Assembly: GCA_020638065.1 (NCBI GenBank)
Contig: JACKJG010000014.1
Coordinates: 14,125 to 78,124 of the forward strand
Direction: 5' to 3'
Source: Hyphomicrobiaceae bacterium
GTDB taxonomy: Bacteria; Pseudomonadota; Alphaproteobacteria; Rhizobiales; Devosiaceae
DNA length: 64,000 bases
Part shown: one piece after another, positions 8,262-16,061 of the stretch
Layout of the letters: the number at the start of each line of letters is the position of its first letter
Numbering within the stretch: the first letter of the stretch is position 1
The notes under the pieces: model-generated
Told to the model about the DNA's origin: nothing
The model's database searches: none
The model's input: only the letters and a program-made list of their open reading frames with translations
Position numbers and translations under genes: made by a program

Positions 8262-9260
8262 TTATTCGAATTTCAGAATCACGGTTGCCCAGGACAGCCC
8301 GACGCCAAACCCGGACAGCAGAACCGTCGCATCGCCGAGCTTCGCGTTTTCGTCGAGTTCCGCCAGCAAGAGCGGAATGGTGGACGAGACCGTGTTCCCG
8401 TATTTCTGCATGTTCTTGAGAACTTTCTCGCCGGGCAGTTGCGCGCGCTTGGCCAGGGCATCGAGCATGTAGAGCGAGCCCTGGTGCAGGGCATACCAGT
8501 CGATGTCCCCGCGCGCCAGCCCTGCCTGTTCAAGACAGGCATCGATGCTGGCAGGCACGCGCTGCATGACGAAGTTGAAAACGGCCCGGCCGCGCATGTG
8601 CAGACGTTCTTCTTCGCGGCTCCAGGTGGTGACGTCATCATGGCCCATTGTCAGGTTGACGTGCGGGCGCAATGCGCCACCAGCGGGCACCTCGATGGCG
8701 TCGCCGCCAGCACCGTCGGTGCCGAAATCGCGGGCCAAAACCGTGCTGCGGCCTTCTCCGGCCCTGATCCAGGTGGCGGTCGCCGCGTCGCCAAAAATCG
8801 CGTTGGTGTCACGGTCTTCGGAGGCCATGATACGCGAATAGGGGTCGGCCGTGACCAGCACGGCGTTTTTGAGGCCTGTTGTCGCCAAAAATCCCTCAAC
8901 GATGCTGAGGGCGTAGACATATCCCGAGCAGCCAAGGGAAATGTCGAATGAGGCGATGTTGTTTGGCAGGCCCAGACCCGCCGCGATGCCGGCCGAATTC
9001 TGCGGCAGCTTGCGGTCGGGGTTCTGGGTGACACACACCAGAAGTTCGACCCTGTCGCGCAGGTCCGGCGCCTTTTCGAACAGGTCTTCGCAAGCCCTGA
9101 TCGACAAGGATATGCCCGATTCCTGATCGCCAAGAATGTAACGGGTCTTAAGGCCGACCTTTTCGGCGACGAAGGTCTCGTCGGCGCCGGTCGCCTCGGC
9201 AATATGGGCGGCGGACTGTTTGATCCCCGGAAGGGCGTAGCCGAACTTTTCTATCGACAT
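8262..9260 (-). CDS. 3-oxoacyl-ACP synthase III-family ketosynthase
   Basis: A 332-residue thiolase-fold enzyme with the complete KAS III catalytic triad: Cys111 in SLGCSGY, His259 in YALHQGS and Asn289 in KYGNTVSS. It should therefore catalyse Claisen condensation or acyl transfer rather than being an inactive relative. Its ATG directly follows the TGA of the 213-residue gene, and the carrier gene starts 23 bases after it. In this cassette it takes the place the adenylating enzyme DltA holds in dlt operons, suggesting the transferred group is a short fatty or beta-keto acyl chain. The primer substrate is not evident. It is too divergent to assume it is the housekeeping fabH. Confidence 0.9.
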   Translation of the reverse strand: MSIEKFGYALPGIKQSAAHIAEATGADETFVAEKVGLKTRYILGDQESGISLSIRACEDLFEKAPDLRDRVELLVCVTQNPDRKLPQNSAGIAAGLGLPNNIASFDISLGCSGYVYALSIVEGFLATTGLKNAVLVTADPYSRIMASEDRDTNAIFGDAATATWIRAGEGRSTVLARDFGTDGAGGDAIEVPAGGALRPHVNLTMGHDDVTTWSREEERLHMRGRAVFNFVMQRVPASIDACLEQAGLARGDIDWYALHQGSLYMLDALAKRAQLPGEKVLKNMQKYGNTVSSTIPLLLAELDENAKLGDATVLLSGFGVGLSWATVILKFE

Positions 9261-9902
9261 TCAGGAGCGCTCCCATTTGCAGGCAAAATTGACATAGGCA
9301 GACAGGGATTCAGCGGACGCGAAGCGTATGTCTGCCCGGCACATGGTCTGGATCTGGCCATTGTGGTCCTGTTCGCGAAATTGACTGACTAGCATCTCTC
9401 CCGCATTCAAGTCGCTTGGCCAGACGACGGGCAGAGCGGCCTTGCGCAGACCGGTGAACCAGATGTCGGTCGCCCCGGCGAAATGCCGGGCATGGTGCGA
9501 TTTCAAGCCCTGAACCAGCACATTGAGCATGTCTTCAAGCGAGTCGATTTGCGAAAACGCGATGCTTGCATCGTCCGGCAATTCACCGGAAATGGAAAAA
9601 GCGATGTTCATGTCCTCGTCTTTTCGGGGTGCCTCACTCTCGGCGGCGATCCAGACAAGGTCCATCGGTCCGTTTTGGGTATCAAAACGGCAGCGCCCCA
9701 GAACATCGGCGTTGCCTGGCAGTGTCGCTCCGGCATCAAACACAATGGCATCATGATCGGTGATCTGGGAAAAGACGACCTGTTCAAGGGTCACGCCGGG
9801 GCCGGGCACCCTTTCGGCGGTGCGGGCGAGGAGCTGGGTGCCCTGAACGTAAGTGCGAGCACCGCGCAGGAACGTGCCGAGATGTGAATCTGCCAATGCC
9901 AC
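9261..9902 (-). CDS. Unrecognised 213-residue protein, first gene of the MBOAT cassette
   Basis: I do not recognise this protein. It has no signal peptide, no membrane helix and no cofactor motif, and looks like a soluble cytoplasmic alpha/beta protein. The GTG start at 9902 has AGGA eight bases upstream. Its TGA stop directly abuts the ATG of the ketosynthase gene, so the two are almost certainly co-expressed. Alternating strand-like segments in both halves and a long helix-like segment (SLEDMLNVLVQGLKSHHA) could fit a double hotdog fold, as in dehydratases or thioesterases, but that is a guess. A role in making or trimming the acyl chain is suggested only by position. Confidence 0.75.
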   Translation of the reverse strand: MALADSHLGTFLRGARTYVQGTQLLARTAERVPGPGVTLEQVVFSQITDHDAIVFDAGATLPGNADVLGRCRFDTQNGPMDLVWIAAESEAPRKDEDMNIAFSISGELPDDASIAFSQIDSLEDMLNVLVQGLKSHHARHFAGATDIWFTGLRKAALPVVWPSDLNAGEMLVSQFREQDHNGQIQTMCRADIRFASAESLSAYVNFACKWERS

Positions 9903-10096
9903 AAGGCGTCCTCTTCAAATCTGGCCGAAGCTCTAGAGGTTGAGGGCCTGCAAGGCAAGGGTTTGGCGTTGTCTACCGGGAGCGCAGGGCAGATAGGCAA
10001 ATTTTTTCGGGAAATGGGTCTTGCGGCTTTGGCGCTGGAGGTGTGAAGTGCGGATATTGTCGACCTGGTTTTGGTTTTGCGAAGGGACCGCATCTC

Positions 10097-11215
10097 ATGC
10101 CAGTGCAGGCGGGAGACCGCTATCAGATTGAAAGCCCTCAGCCTTTGGTTGCAGCGCTGCGGCAAGCCGGTTTCCGGATTGTCGGTCCGCAAGCGAGCGA
10201 CGGGGCTATTGTCTATGAAGAGCTCGATTCCTCCCAAAGCCTGCCACGCGGGCTGACGGACGAGCAGTCGGGTGGGCATTACCGGCTCAAGAACGGCGAT
10301 CCCAATCGCTGGTTCGATTATGTCGTCGGACCGCAAAGCTGGAAGAAACATCTGTTCCCGGCGCACCAGAAACTCTGGTCTGCGGCACGTACCTCAGACG
10401 GGTTCGACATCAATCCTTCCGAAGACGAATATCCCAAGACCGCATTTTTCGGGGTGAGGGCCTGCGAGATCGCGGCCATGCAAATTCAGGACAAGGTGTT
10501 CGACAATGGCCAGTTCGCGGACAGCGGCTATGGCCGGAGGCGAGCGGCGACGCTGATCGTAGCCGTGCAATGCGCGCGTTCGGCGGAGACCTGTTTCTGC
10601 GCGTCGATGAACACCGGCCCCCGCGCCGATTCCGGCTTCGATATCGCGCTGACGGAACTGGAAACGGGCGGATTTCTGGTCGAGTGCGGCAGCGAGGCCG
10701 GGGGCGTGGTTCTTGAGGGTTTGGCGCTTTCAGAGGCGACGGATGCTGATTGGGACGCTGCCAAGGCGGCAACGGACAAAGCCGCTGCAATGCAGACGCG
10801 CAAGATGGTGGGCAATGTCGCCGAGGTCCTGCGCGAACATCTCGATCATCCGCGCTGGGACGAGGTGGCGGACCGTTGTCTTTCCTGCGCCAACTGCACT
10901 TTGGCATGCCCGACCTGCTTTTGCTCGGACGTCGAGGAGGTCACTGACCTTTCCGGCGAACATGCCGAGCGCTGGCGAGTTTGGGACAGCTGTTTCAGCC
11001 TCGATTTCAGCTACATCCACGGCGGTGCGGTGCGTACCTCAACAAAATCGCGTTACCGGCAATGGATGACGCACAAACTCTCGAGCTGGCACGACCAGTT
11101 CGACACGTCCGGCTGCGTGGGATGCGGGCGCTGCATTGCCTGGTGCCCGGTCGGCATCGACATTACCGAGGAGGCCGAGGCCATGGCCACCCCGATGGAA
11201 ACGACGGAAGGATAG
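10097..11215 (+). CDS. [NiFe]-hydrogenase beta subunit, 4Fe-4S protein (group 3b-like)
   Basis: A 372-residue iron-sulfur protein of the sulfhydrogenase/anaerobic sulfite reductase A type. Two ferredoxin-like cysteine sets lie near the C-terminus: CLSCANCTLACPTCFC from residue 261 and CVGCGRCIAWCPVGID from residue 340. It would wire the hydrogenase module to the flavin subunit. The ATG at 10097 has GAAGGGA about nine bases upstream; an in-frame GTG at 10043 has an SD too close. It is the first gene of the operon and is separated from the divergent MBOAT cassette by about 195 bases, in which I see no clear FNR-type or sigma-54 box. Confidence 0.85.
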   Translation: MPVQAGDRYQIESPQPLVAALRQAGFRIVGPQASDGAIVYEELDSSQSLPRGLTDEQSGGHYRLKNGDPNRWFDYVVGPQSWKKHLFPAHQKLWSAARTSDGFDINPSEDEYPKTAFFGVRACEIAAMQIQDKVFDNGQFADSGYGRRRAATLIVAVQCARSAETCFCASMNTGPRADSGFDIALTELETGGFLVECGSEAGGVVLEGLALSEATDADWDAAKAATDKAAAMQTRKMVGNVAEVLREHLDHPRWDEVADRCLSCANCTLACPTCFCSDVEEVTDLSGEHAERWRVWDSCFSLDFSYIHGGAVRTSTKSRYRQWMTHKLSSWHDQFDTSGCVGCGRCIAWCPVGIDITEEAEAMATPMETTEG

Positions 11216-11219
11216 ACCG

Positions 11220-11690
11220 ATGAAAACACATGGAATGGAAGACCTTCTGGTCGATCATCCGGTTTTCCGGGATTTCGACAAGGACACGCTCGATCTTCTG
11301 AGCGGCTGCGCGCGCAACGAGCATTACCGGGCCGGGCAGATGATTTATGCGGAAGGTGAAGTTGCCGACAAATTCTACATCCTGCGTGAAGGCGATGTGG
11401 CGATCGAGGTTTCGGCGCCGGGCCGGGCGCCATTGATCACGGAAACCCTGCACGCGGGCGATCTGTTCGGATGGGCCTGGCTGCTCAAACCCTATCAGCA
11501 CATGTCGGATGCCCGCGCCACATCCGAGGTCCGGGCCGTCAGCCTCGATGCGACCTGCCTGCGCGGCAAATGCGAGACCAACCCGGTGCTCGGCTATCAG
11601 ATGTTCCAGCACTGGATGCCGCATATCGCTGCACGGATGCGGACCATGCGCATGCAATTGCTCGATGTTTACGGACTGGCGAGGGCTTGA
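11220..11690 (+). CDS. Cyclic nucleotide-binding domain protein inside the hydrogenase operon
   Basis: A 156-residue protein with a single CRP-type cNMP-binding fold (YRAGQMIYAEGEVADKFYIL, then LHAGDLFGW and DARATSEVRAVSLD). It stops where CRP/FNR proteins would continue into a DNA-binding helix-turn-helix, so it is probably not a transcription factor. The start ATG lies four bases after the beta-subunit stop, with GGAAGGA overlapping that stop. The next gene begins within a few bases. It may be a regulatory subunit of the enzyme or a nucleotide or redox sensor acting on it. The sugar-phosphate pocket is not obviously canonical, so ligand binding is unproven. Confidence 0.8.
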   Translation: MKTHGMEDLLVDHPVFRDFDKDTLDLLSGCARNEHYRAGQMIYAEGEVADKFYILREGDVAIEVSAPGRAPLITETLHAGDLFGWAWLLKPYQHMSDARATSEVRAVSLDATCLRGKCETNPVLGYQMFQHWMPHIAARMRTMRMQLLDVYGLARA

Positions 11691-11695
11691 GGAAA

Positions 11696-12538
11696 GTGGA
11701 GGCGCTGGCCAACGATCCGATGCTGCCACGGCGCTACCGGGTGCTTCGCACCTGGTCGGAACTCGCCGACGTGCGCACCATGGAATTGCAGCCGGTTGAC
11801 GGCGAAATGGTGCCGTTCCTGCCGGGCCAGTTCAACATGCTTTATGCGTTCGGGGTCGGCGAGGTCGCCATTTCGATTTCAGGCGATGCCGCGGATGAGA
11901 GCAAGATCGTACACACGACCCGCTCGGTCGGGGCGGTGTCGACGGCGCTCAATTCGGTGGCCGACGGTGACGTCATCGGAGTGCGCGGACCGTTCGGCAC
12001 GGCTTGGCCGGTCGCTGCGGAAAAGGGCCGGCACATTGTTTTCGTCGCTGGCGGGCTGGGGCTCGCACCGCTGAGACCGGCGATTTATCACGTGCTCAAC
12101 AACCGCGAAGACTATGCCGGCATGACGCTGGTTTATGGCGCGCGGTCTCCGCAAGACCTGCTCTATCCGTATGAGCTTCAATCCTGGCGGGCACGTTTCG
12201 ACGTGGATGTGCAGGTCACGGTCGATCACGCCTCGCCGGGCTGGAGCGGGCAGGTCGGGGTGGTCACCACGGTTCTCGACCGGGCGCTGGCCGGTGTCGA
12301 TGGATCGAGCGTTTCTGCCTTCGTTTGCGGGCCGGAAATCATGATGCGGTTTTCGGTTTCAAGCCTCAAGGCGCTGGGCGTTGCCGAAGACAAGGTCTGG
12401 ATTTCGATGGAGCGCAACATGAAATGCGCCATCGGCTTTTGCGGACATTGCCAGTTCGGGCCGGATTTCATCTGCCGGGACGGACCGGTTTTCCGTCATG
12501 ACAAGGTTGCGCCGCTGATGGCGAAACGGGAGATTTGA
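11696..12538 (+). CDS. Hydrogenase gamma subunit, FAD/NAD(P)-binding reductase
   Basis: About 280 residues of ferredoxin-reductase type: an N-terminal FAD-binding barrel (FLPGQFNMLYAFGVGE), an NAD(P)-binding domain with VFVAGGLGLAPLRPAI, and a C-terminal [2Fe-2S] cysteine cluster (MKCAIGFCGHCQFGPDFIC) as in dihydroorotate dehydrogenase B subunits. It links the iron-sulfur chain to NAD(P)H. No early ATG precedes the conserved LPRRYRVLRTW segment except one at 11720; the GTG at 11696 (just after GAGGAAA) or a TTG at 11687 overlapping the previous stop are the alternatives, and the GTG is a compromise. The frame itself is certain. Confidence 0.88.
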   Translation: MEALANDPMLPRRYRVLRTWSELADVRTMELQPVDGEMVPFLPGQFNMLYAFGVGEVAISISGDAADESKIVHTTRSVGAVSTALNSVADGDVIGVRGPFGTAWPVAAEKGRHIVFVAGGLGLAPLRPAIYHVLNNREDYAGMTLVYGARSPQDLLYPYELQSWRARFDVDVQVTVDHASPGWSGQVGVVTTVLDRALAGVDGSSVSAFVCGPEIMMRFSVSSLKALGVAEDKVWISMERNMKCAIGFCGHCQFGPDFICRDGPVFRHDKVAPLMAKREI

Positions 12539-12540
12539 GG

Positions 12541-13308
12541 ATGGCAAAACCCAAACTCGCCGTGTGGAAATTCGCTTCGTGCGACGGTTGCCAGCTGACC
12601 CTGCTCGATTGCGAAGACGAATTGCTCGACATTGCCGGCGCGATCGACATCGCACATTTTCTCGAGGCGACCAGCCAGATCAAGGGCGGGCCTTACGATA
12701 TTTCGCTGGTCGAGGGATCTGTCACGACCGCCCATGATGCCGAGCGAATCAAGGAAATCCGGGCCAATTCCAAAGTCCTGATCACGATCGGGGCCTGCGC
12801 GACGGCGGGCGGTATCCAGTCCCTCAGAAACTTCGCCGATGTCGAAGGGTTCACCAGTCAGGTCTATGCGCATCCCGAATATATTTCGACGCTAAAAACC
12901 TCGGCACCGATCTCCGAGCATGTGAAGGTCGATTTCGAGCTGCGCGGTTGCCCGGTCTCCAAACACCAATTGGTCGAACTGATCGCGGCGACGCTGGCGG
13001 GACGCAAGCCGCATGTGCCGCGCGTTTCGCAATGCGTCGAGTGCAAATTATCGGGCACGGTCTGTGTGATGGTCTCAAAGGGCGTGCCCTGTCTCGGACC
13101 GGTAACGCAGGCGGGCTGCGGCAATCTTTGCCCCTCGCATGGCCGCGGCTGTTACGGCTGTTTCGGGCCGAAAGAGAATTCCAATCCGGCAGCGCTTTCC
13201 GCGCAGCTCAAGGAGCATGGCATGGAGAGCCGGCAGGTGCGCGATTTCTATCGCAGCTTCAATGCCGGAGCGCCGGAATTCGCAACGGAGAGCAGATCGC
13301 ATGAATGA
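12541..13308 (+). CDS. [NiFe]-hydrogenase small (delta) subunit
   Basis: A 255-residue small subunit. The Cys-rich signatures SCDGCQLTLLDCED near the N-terminus, IGACATAGG, LRGCPVS, and the C-terminal series CVECK, GVPCLGP and GCGNLCPSHGRGCYGCFGP hold the proximal and further 4Fe-4S clusters. No twin-arginine signal is present, so the enzyme is cytoplasmic, as in group 3. The start ATG follows GAGATTTGAGG. It overlaps the large-subunit gene by eight bases. It receives electrons from the NiFe site and passes them to the beta and gamma subunits. Confidence 0.93.
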   Translation: MAKPKLAVWKFASCDGCQLTLLDCEDELLDIAGAIDIAHFLEATSQIKGGPYDISLVEGSVTTAHDAERIKEIRANSKVLITIGACATAGGIQSLRNFADVEGFTSQVYAHPEYISTLKTSAPISEHVKVDFELRGCPVSKHQLVELIAATLAGRKPHVPRVSQCVECKLSGTVCVMVSKGVPCLGPVTQAGCGNLCPSHGRGCYGCFGPKENSNPAALSAQLKEHGMESRQVRDFYRSFNAGAPEFATESRSHE

Positions 13309-14590
13309 GCGGGTTCTTCAGGTCGATGCGCTGGCCCGGGTCGAGGGTGAAGGCGCACTTTATGTCAAGCTCAAGGGCGACGAGATCGAGCAGGTCGAGT
13401 TCCGGATTTTCGAGCCGCCGCGCTTTTTCGAGGCCTTCATGGTCGGACGCGACGCCAAAGAGGCACCGGATATCACGTCGCGAATCTGCGGCATCTGCCC
13501 CATCGCCTATGTGATGAGCGCCAGCCAGGCGGTCGAGGACGCAGTCGGGATTTCGGTGACGCCTGAAATTTCGGCGCTTCGGCGGCTGATCTATTGCGGT
13601 GAATGGATCCAGAGCCACGTTCTGCACGCGGCCATGCTGCATGCGCCGGATTTTCTGGAACTGCATGACGCGATCAAGATCGCCGAGGTCAATCCGGACC
13701 TGGTGCGCAAGGCGTTGCGGCTGAAAAAGGCCGGCAATGCGCTGATGGAAGCAGTGGGTGGCCGGGCCGTGCATCCGGTCAATACGCGGATCGGCGGGTT
13801 CTATTCGGCACCCAAAGCGCGGGAACTGGGCGCACTTCTGCCCGAACTCGATTGGGCGGCGGGGGCGGCGCGCGAGGTGGCGATTGCCTTTTCGCAATTC
13901 ACGTTCCCCGACGACGAATACGATTATCACTTCGTCTCGCTCAAGCACCCGGACCATTACGCCATCGATGGCGGGCGGATCGTTTCCAATCGCGGGCTCG
14001 ACATCGCGGTCAGCGAATTCAACGATCATTTCTACGAAGAACATGTGGCGCGTTCGAATGCGCTGCACGGGCGGATGCGCGACGGCTCGCCCTATCTGGT
14101 CGGGCCGCTGGCGCGCTACAACAACAATTTCGATCAATTGACGGAAAGCGCCAAGGAAACCGCCGACATGTGCGGGCTCGGCCGGTCGGTGAAGAACCCG
14201 TTCCAGTCGATCGTCGTGCGGATGGTCGAGGTTCAATATGCGTTCGAGGAAGCGGCAAGAATCATCCGGTCCTACTCTCCGCCGTCACCCTCTTTCATCG
14301 AGGCAAGCCCGCGGGCCGGGGTGGGGCATGGCTGCACCGAGGCGCCGCGCGGCATCTGCTATCATTCCTATGAGCTCGACGATCAAGGGTTGATCAAGAA
14401 GGCGCAGATCGTGCCGCCGACTTCGCAGAACCAGCCGCAGATCGAGGTCGATCTGACGCGGGTGGTGGCGGCGAACATGAACATGCAGGACGAGGACCTC
14501 AAATGGCGGTGCGAGCAGACGATCCGCAATTATGATCCGTGCATTTCGTGCGCCACGCATTTCCTCAAGCTGACGGTCGAGCGTGACTGA
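13301..14590 (+). CDS. [NiFe]-hydrogenase large (alpha) subunit
   Basis: A 429-residue catalytic subunit. The N-terminal L1 motif RICGIC and the C-terminal L2 motif DPCISCATH supply the four cysteines of the NiFe site. Only nine residues (FLKLTVERD) follow the L2 His, the tail expected to be removed by the maturation protease encoded next. Length and motif context fit cytoplasmic NAD(P)-coupled group 3b enzymes rather than membrane group 1. The start ATG lies inside the end of the small-subunit gene, and the stop overlaps the protease gene. The enzyme would oxidise H2 or evolve it while exchanging electrons with NAD(P); activity on polysulfide, shown for archaeal relatives, cannot be inferred. 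Confidence 0.94.
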   Translation: MNERVLQVDALARVEGEGALYVKLKGDEIEQVEFRIFEPPRFFEAFMVGRDAKEAPDITSRICGICPIAYVMSASQAVEDAVGISVTPEISALRRLIYCGEWIQSHVLHAAMLHAPDFLELHDAIKIAEVNPDLVRKALRLKKAGNALMEAVGGRAVHPVNTRIGGFYSAPKARELGALLPELDWAAGAAREVAIAFSQFTFPDDEYDYHFVSLKHPDHYAIDGGRIVSNRGLDIAVSEFNDHFYEEHVARSNALHGRMRDGSPYLVGPLARYNNNFDQLTESAKETADMCGLGRSVKNPFQSIVVRMVEVQYAFEEAARIIRSYSPPSPSFIEASPRAGVGHGCTEAPRGICYHSYELDDQGLIKKAQIVPPTSQNQPQIEVDLTRVVAANMNMQDEDLKWRCEQTIRNYDPCISCATHFLKLTVERD

Positions 14591-15032
14591 TGACGGCCCG
14601 CTGATCGTCGGGATCGGCAATCCGTTCCGCTCCGACGATGGGGTCGGGCCCTATGTGGCCGGAAAGCTCGGCGAACGCGGGTTCCGGATCGTCACCCATG
14701 AAGGCGACGGAACGGGTCTGATGGACCTGTTCGAAAAGCATGCAAGCCTGATTTTGATCGACGCGACGCTCAGCGGCAAAAAGCCTGGCACCTTGACCCG
14801 TTTCGATGCCATTGCCGAAAGGCTTCCGGCGGAATTGTTTCACTATTCGACGCATCGGTTCGGGCTGGCCGAGGCGGTGGAAACGGCCCGCACGCTCGGG
14901 CAATTGCCCGGCGGCTTGATGGTCTATGGCATCGAGGGCGGAGATTTTGCCGCGGGAACCGAATTGTCCCCTCTGGTGCGCGCCGCCGCCGGTGAACTGG
15001 TCACGATGCTGGCCGCAGGGCAGGCCGGATAG
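14583..15032 (+). CDS. Hydrogenase maturation protease (HyaD/HycI family)
   Basis: A 149-residue M52-type endopeptidase with the family start IVGIGNPFRSDDGVGPYV and a downstream LILIDA strand; acidic residues in these motifs bind the nickel of the immature large subunit. It would cut after the L2 His of the alpha subunit. The GTG start at 14583 overlaps the alpha-subunit stop by eight bases. It is the last gene of the operon. The other maturation genes (hypA-F) are not in this window. Confidence 0.9.
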   Translation: MTDDGPLIVGIGNPFRSDDGVGPYVAGKLGERGFRIVTHEGDGTGLMDLFEKHASLILIDATLSGKKPGTLTRFDAIAERLPAELFHYSTHRFGLAEAVETARTLGQLPGGLMVYGIEGGDFAAGTELSPLVRAAAGELVTMLAAGQAG

Positions 15033-15099
15033 TGGCGGCGTTGGATTGGCGGGTTCGCGGCAGCTCGGCGCGTTGAATCTCGTACCTGCAGAACCTATG

Positions 15100-15116
15100 T
15101 CCGAACAGATTTCGGA
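15100..15116 (+). promoter_or_regulatory. Inverted repeat just upstream of the hydrolase gene
   Basis: TCCGAA and TTCGGA form a perfect six-base inverted repeat spaced by five bases, ending immediately before the GAGGA ribosome site of the next gene. It could be an operator or an RNA hairpin affecting initiation. No regulator is assigned. Confidence 0.35.
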
Positions 15117-15128
15117 TGAGGACATCAG

Positions 15129-16061
15129 GTGCGGCTAGTGCAGACAATGCAGGAAAGCGAATATGCCATCGAAAGTCACGGCGGGCCCATAGCGGGTTCG
15201 CTAACGGCGCCGATGGGTGGAACCTGTCCATTGGTCATTTGTGCGCACGGCACGGGCCAGCATGACCGCAACGAGGGCGTGCTGCATGTCTTTGACGCGA
15301 TTGCCGGAGAATTGGCAGGGCACGGCGTTGCCACCTACCGCTTCGACAAACGCGGTGCCGGCAAAACCAGGGGCGATTACGATGCCCTGGCCTATTCCGA
15401 TTTCTACCGCGATTTCGAAGCCATTTTCGATCATTTCGATCGCAATCGTTCCGACAGGTTCTCCCACATCATTGCGCTCGGGCATTCGGAAGGCACGATG
15501 ATGGCCGCCGAACTCGCAACCAAGCGTCCGGTTGATGGTGTCGTGCTTCTGGCGCCCTTCATCGAGAACATGGAAAAAATTCTGATGGATCAGGCAAAAA
15601 GGGGTGAAGAAGCGGTCGTCAGAATGCGCGGAATAGGTGGCATGCTGACGCGTCTGGCGGTGCGTCTGTTCGGCAAACCAAGCGATCAACAGCGCAAGCT
15701 GATCGACCGGCTGAAATCAACCGAAGGCGACACCTTCCGTTACCGGTTCCAGACTTTTCAGGCCCGCCATATGCGCGAGTTGCTGGCATTGGACCCGGAA
15801 GCGATCTATCGGCAGGTTGAAGTTCCGGCATTGATCATCGGCGGGGCAAAAGACGCACAGTGCAATCCCGACGATGTCGGGAAAATCGCTGGAATCCTAG
15901 GAGCACGCGCCGAGGCCCACCTGTTGCCGGACCTCAGCCATCTGTTGCGCAACGATGTGGGTACGGGTTCTTTCGAAACCTATCGTGACCAGCTCAAGAG
16001 GCCGGTGGAACATGACGTGTTGAGACTGATCTCGGGCTGGATCGCGCAGTTCGGAACCTAG
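15129..16061 (+). CDS. Alpha/beta hydrolase, serine peptidase/esterase-like
   Basis: A 310-residue alpha/beta-hydrolase. The nucleophile elbow is GHSEGT with Ser120, the oxyanion region ICAHGTGQHDR (37-47), and the acid and histidine lie in GGAKDAQ and DLSHLL. There is no signal peptide, so it is cytoplasmic; it resembles the dienelactone-hydrolase/acyl-peptidase-like group. The GTG at 15129 has GAGGA six bases upstream; an ATG six codons later has a weaker site. It lies about 100 bases after the hydrogenase protease gene and converges on typA with a four-base overlap. The substrate is unknown. Confidence 0.8.
   Translation: MRLVQTMQESEYAIESHGGPIAGSLTAPMGGTCPLVICAHGTGQHDRNEGVLHVFDAIAGELAGHGVATYRFDKRGAGKTRGDYDALAYSDFYRDFEAIFDHFDRNRSDRFSHIIALGHSEGTMMAAELATKRPVDGVVLLAPFIENMEKILMDQAKRGEEAVVRMRGIGGMLTRLAVRLFGKPSDQQRKLIDRLKSTEGDTFRYRFQTFQARHMRELLALDPEAIYRQVEVPALIIGGAKDAQCNPDDVGKIAGILGARAEAHLLPDLSHLLRNDVGTGSFETYRDQLKRPVEHDVLRLISGWIAQFGT

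Noticed and set aside
7999..9260. Reading the KAS III and ACP genes as a second housekeeping fatty-acid set
   Set aside because: Neighbours are SGNH and MBOAT genes with coupled translation rather than fabD, fabG or plsX.
9903..10096. FNR/ANR, NtrC or sigma-54 sites in the divergent MBOAT-hydrogenase region
   Set aside because: No TTGAT-N4-ATCAA or GG-N10-GC arrangement of acceptable quality was found.
13259..14236. 325-codon open frame on the minus strand inside the hydrogenase large-subunit gene
   Set aside because: Antisense shadow of a strongly conserved gene; no homology-like content.
10097..15032. Sulfhydrogenase or sulfur reductase assignment for the hydrogenase operon
   Set aside because: Subunit similarity alone does not show sulfur reduction; only NAD(P)-linked hydrogenase activity is supported.
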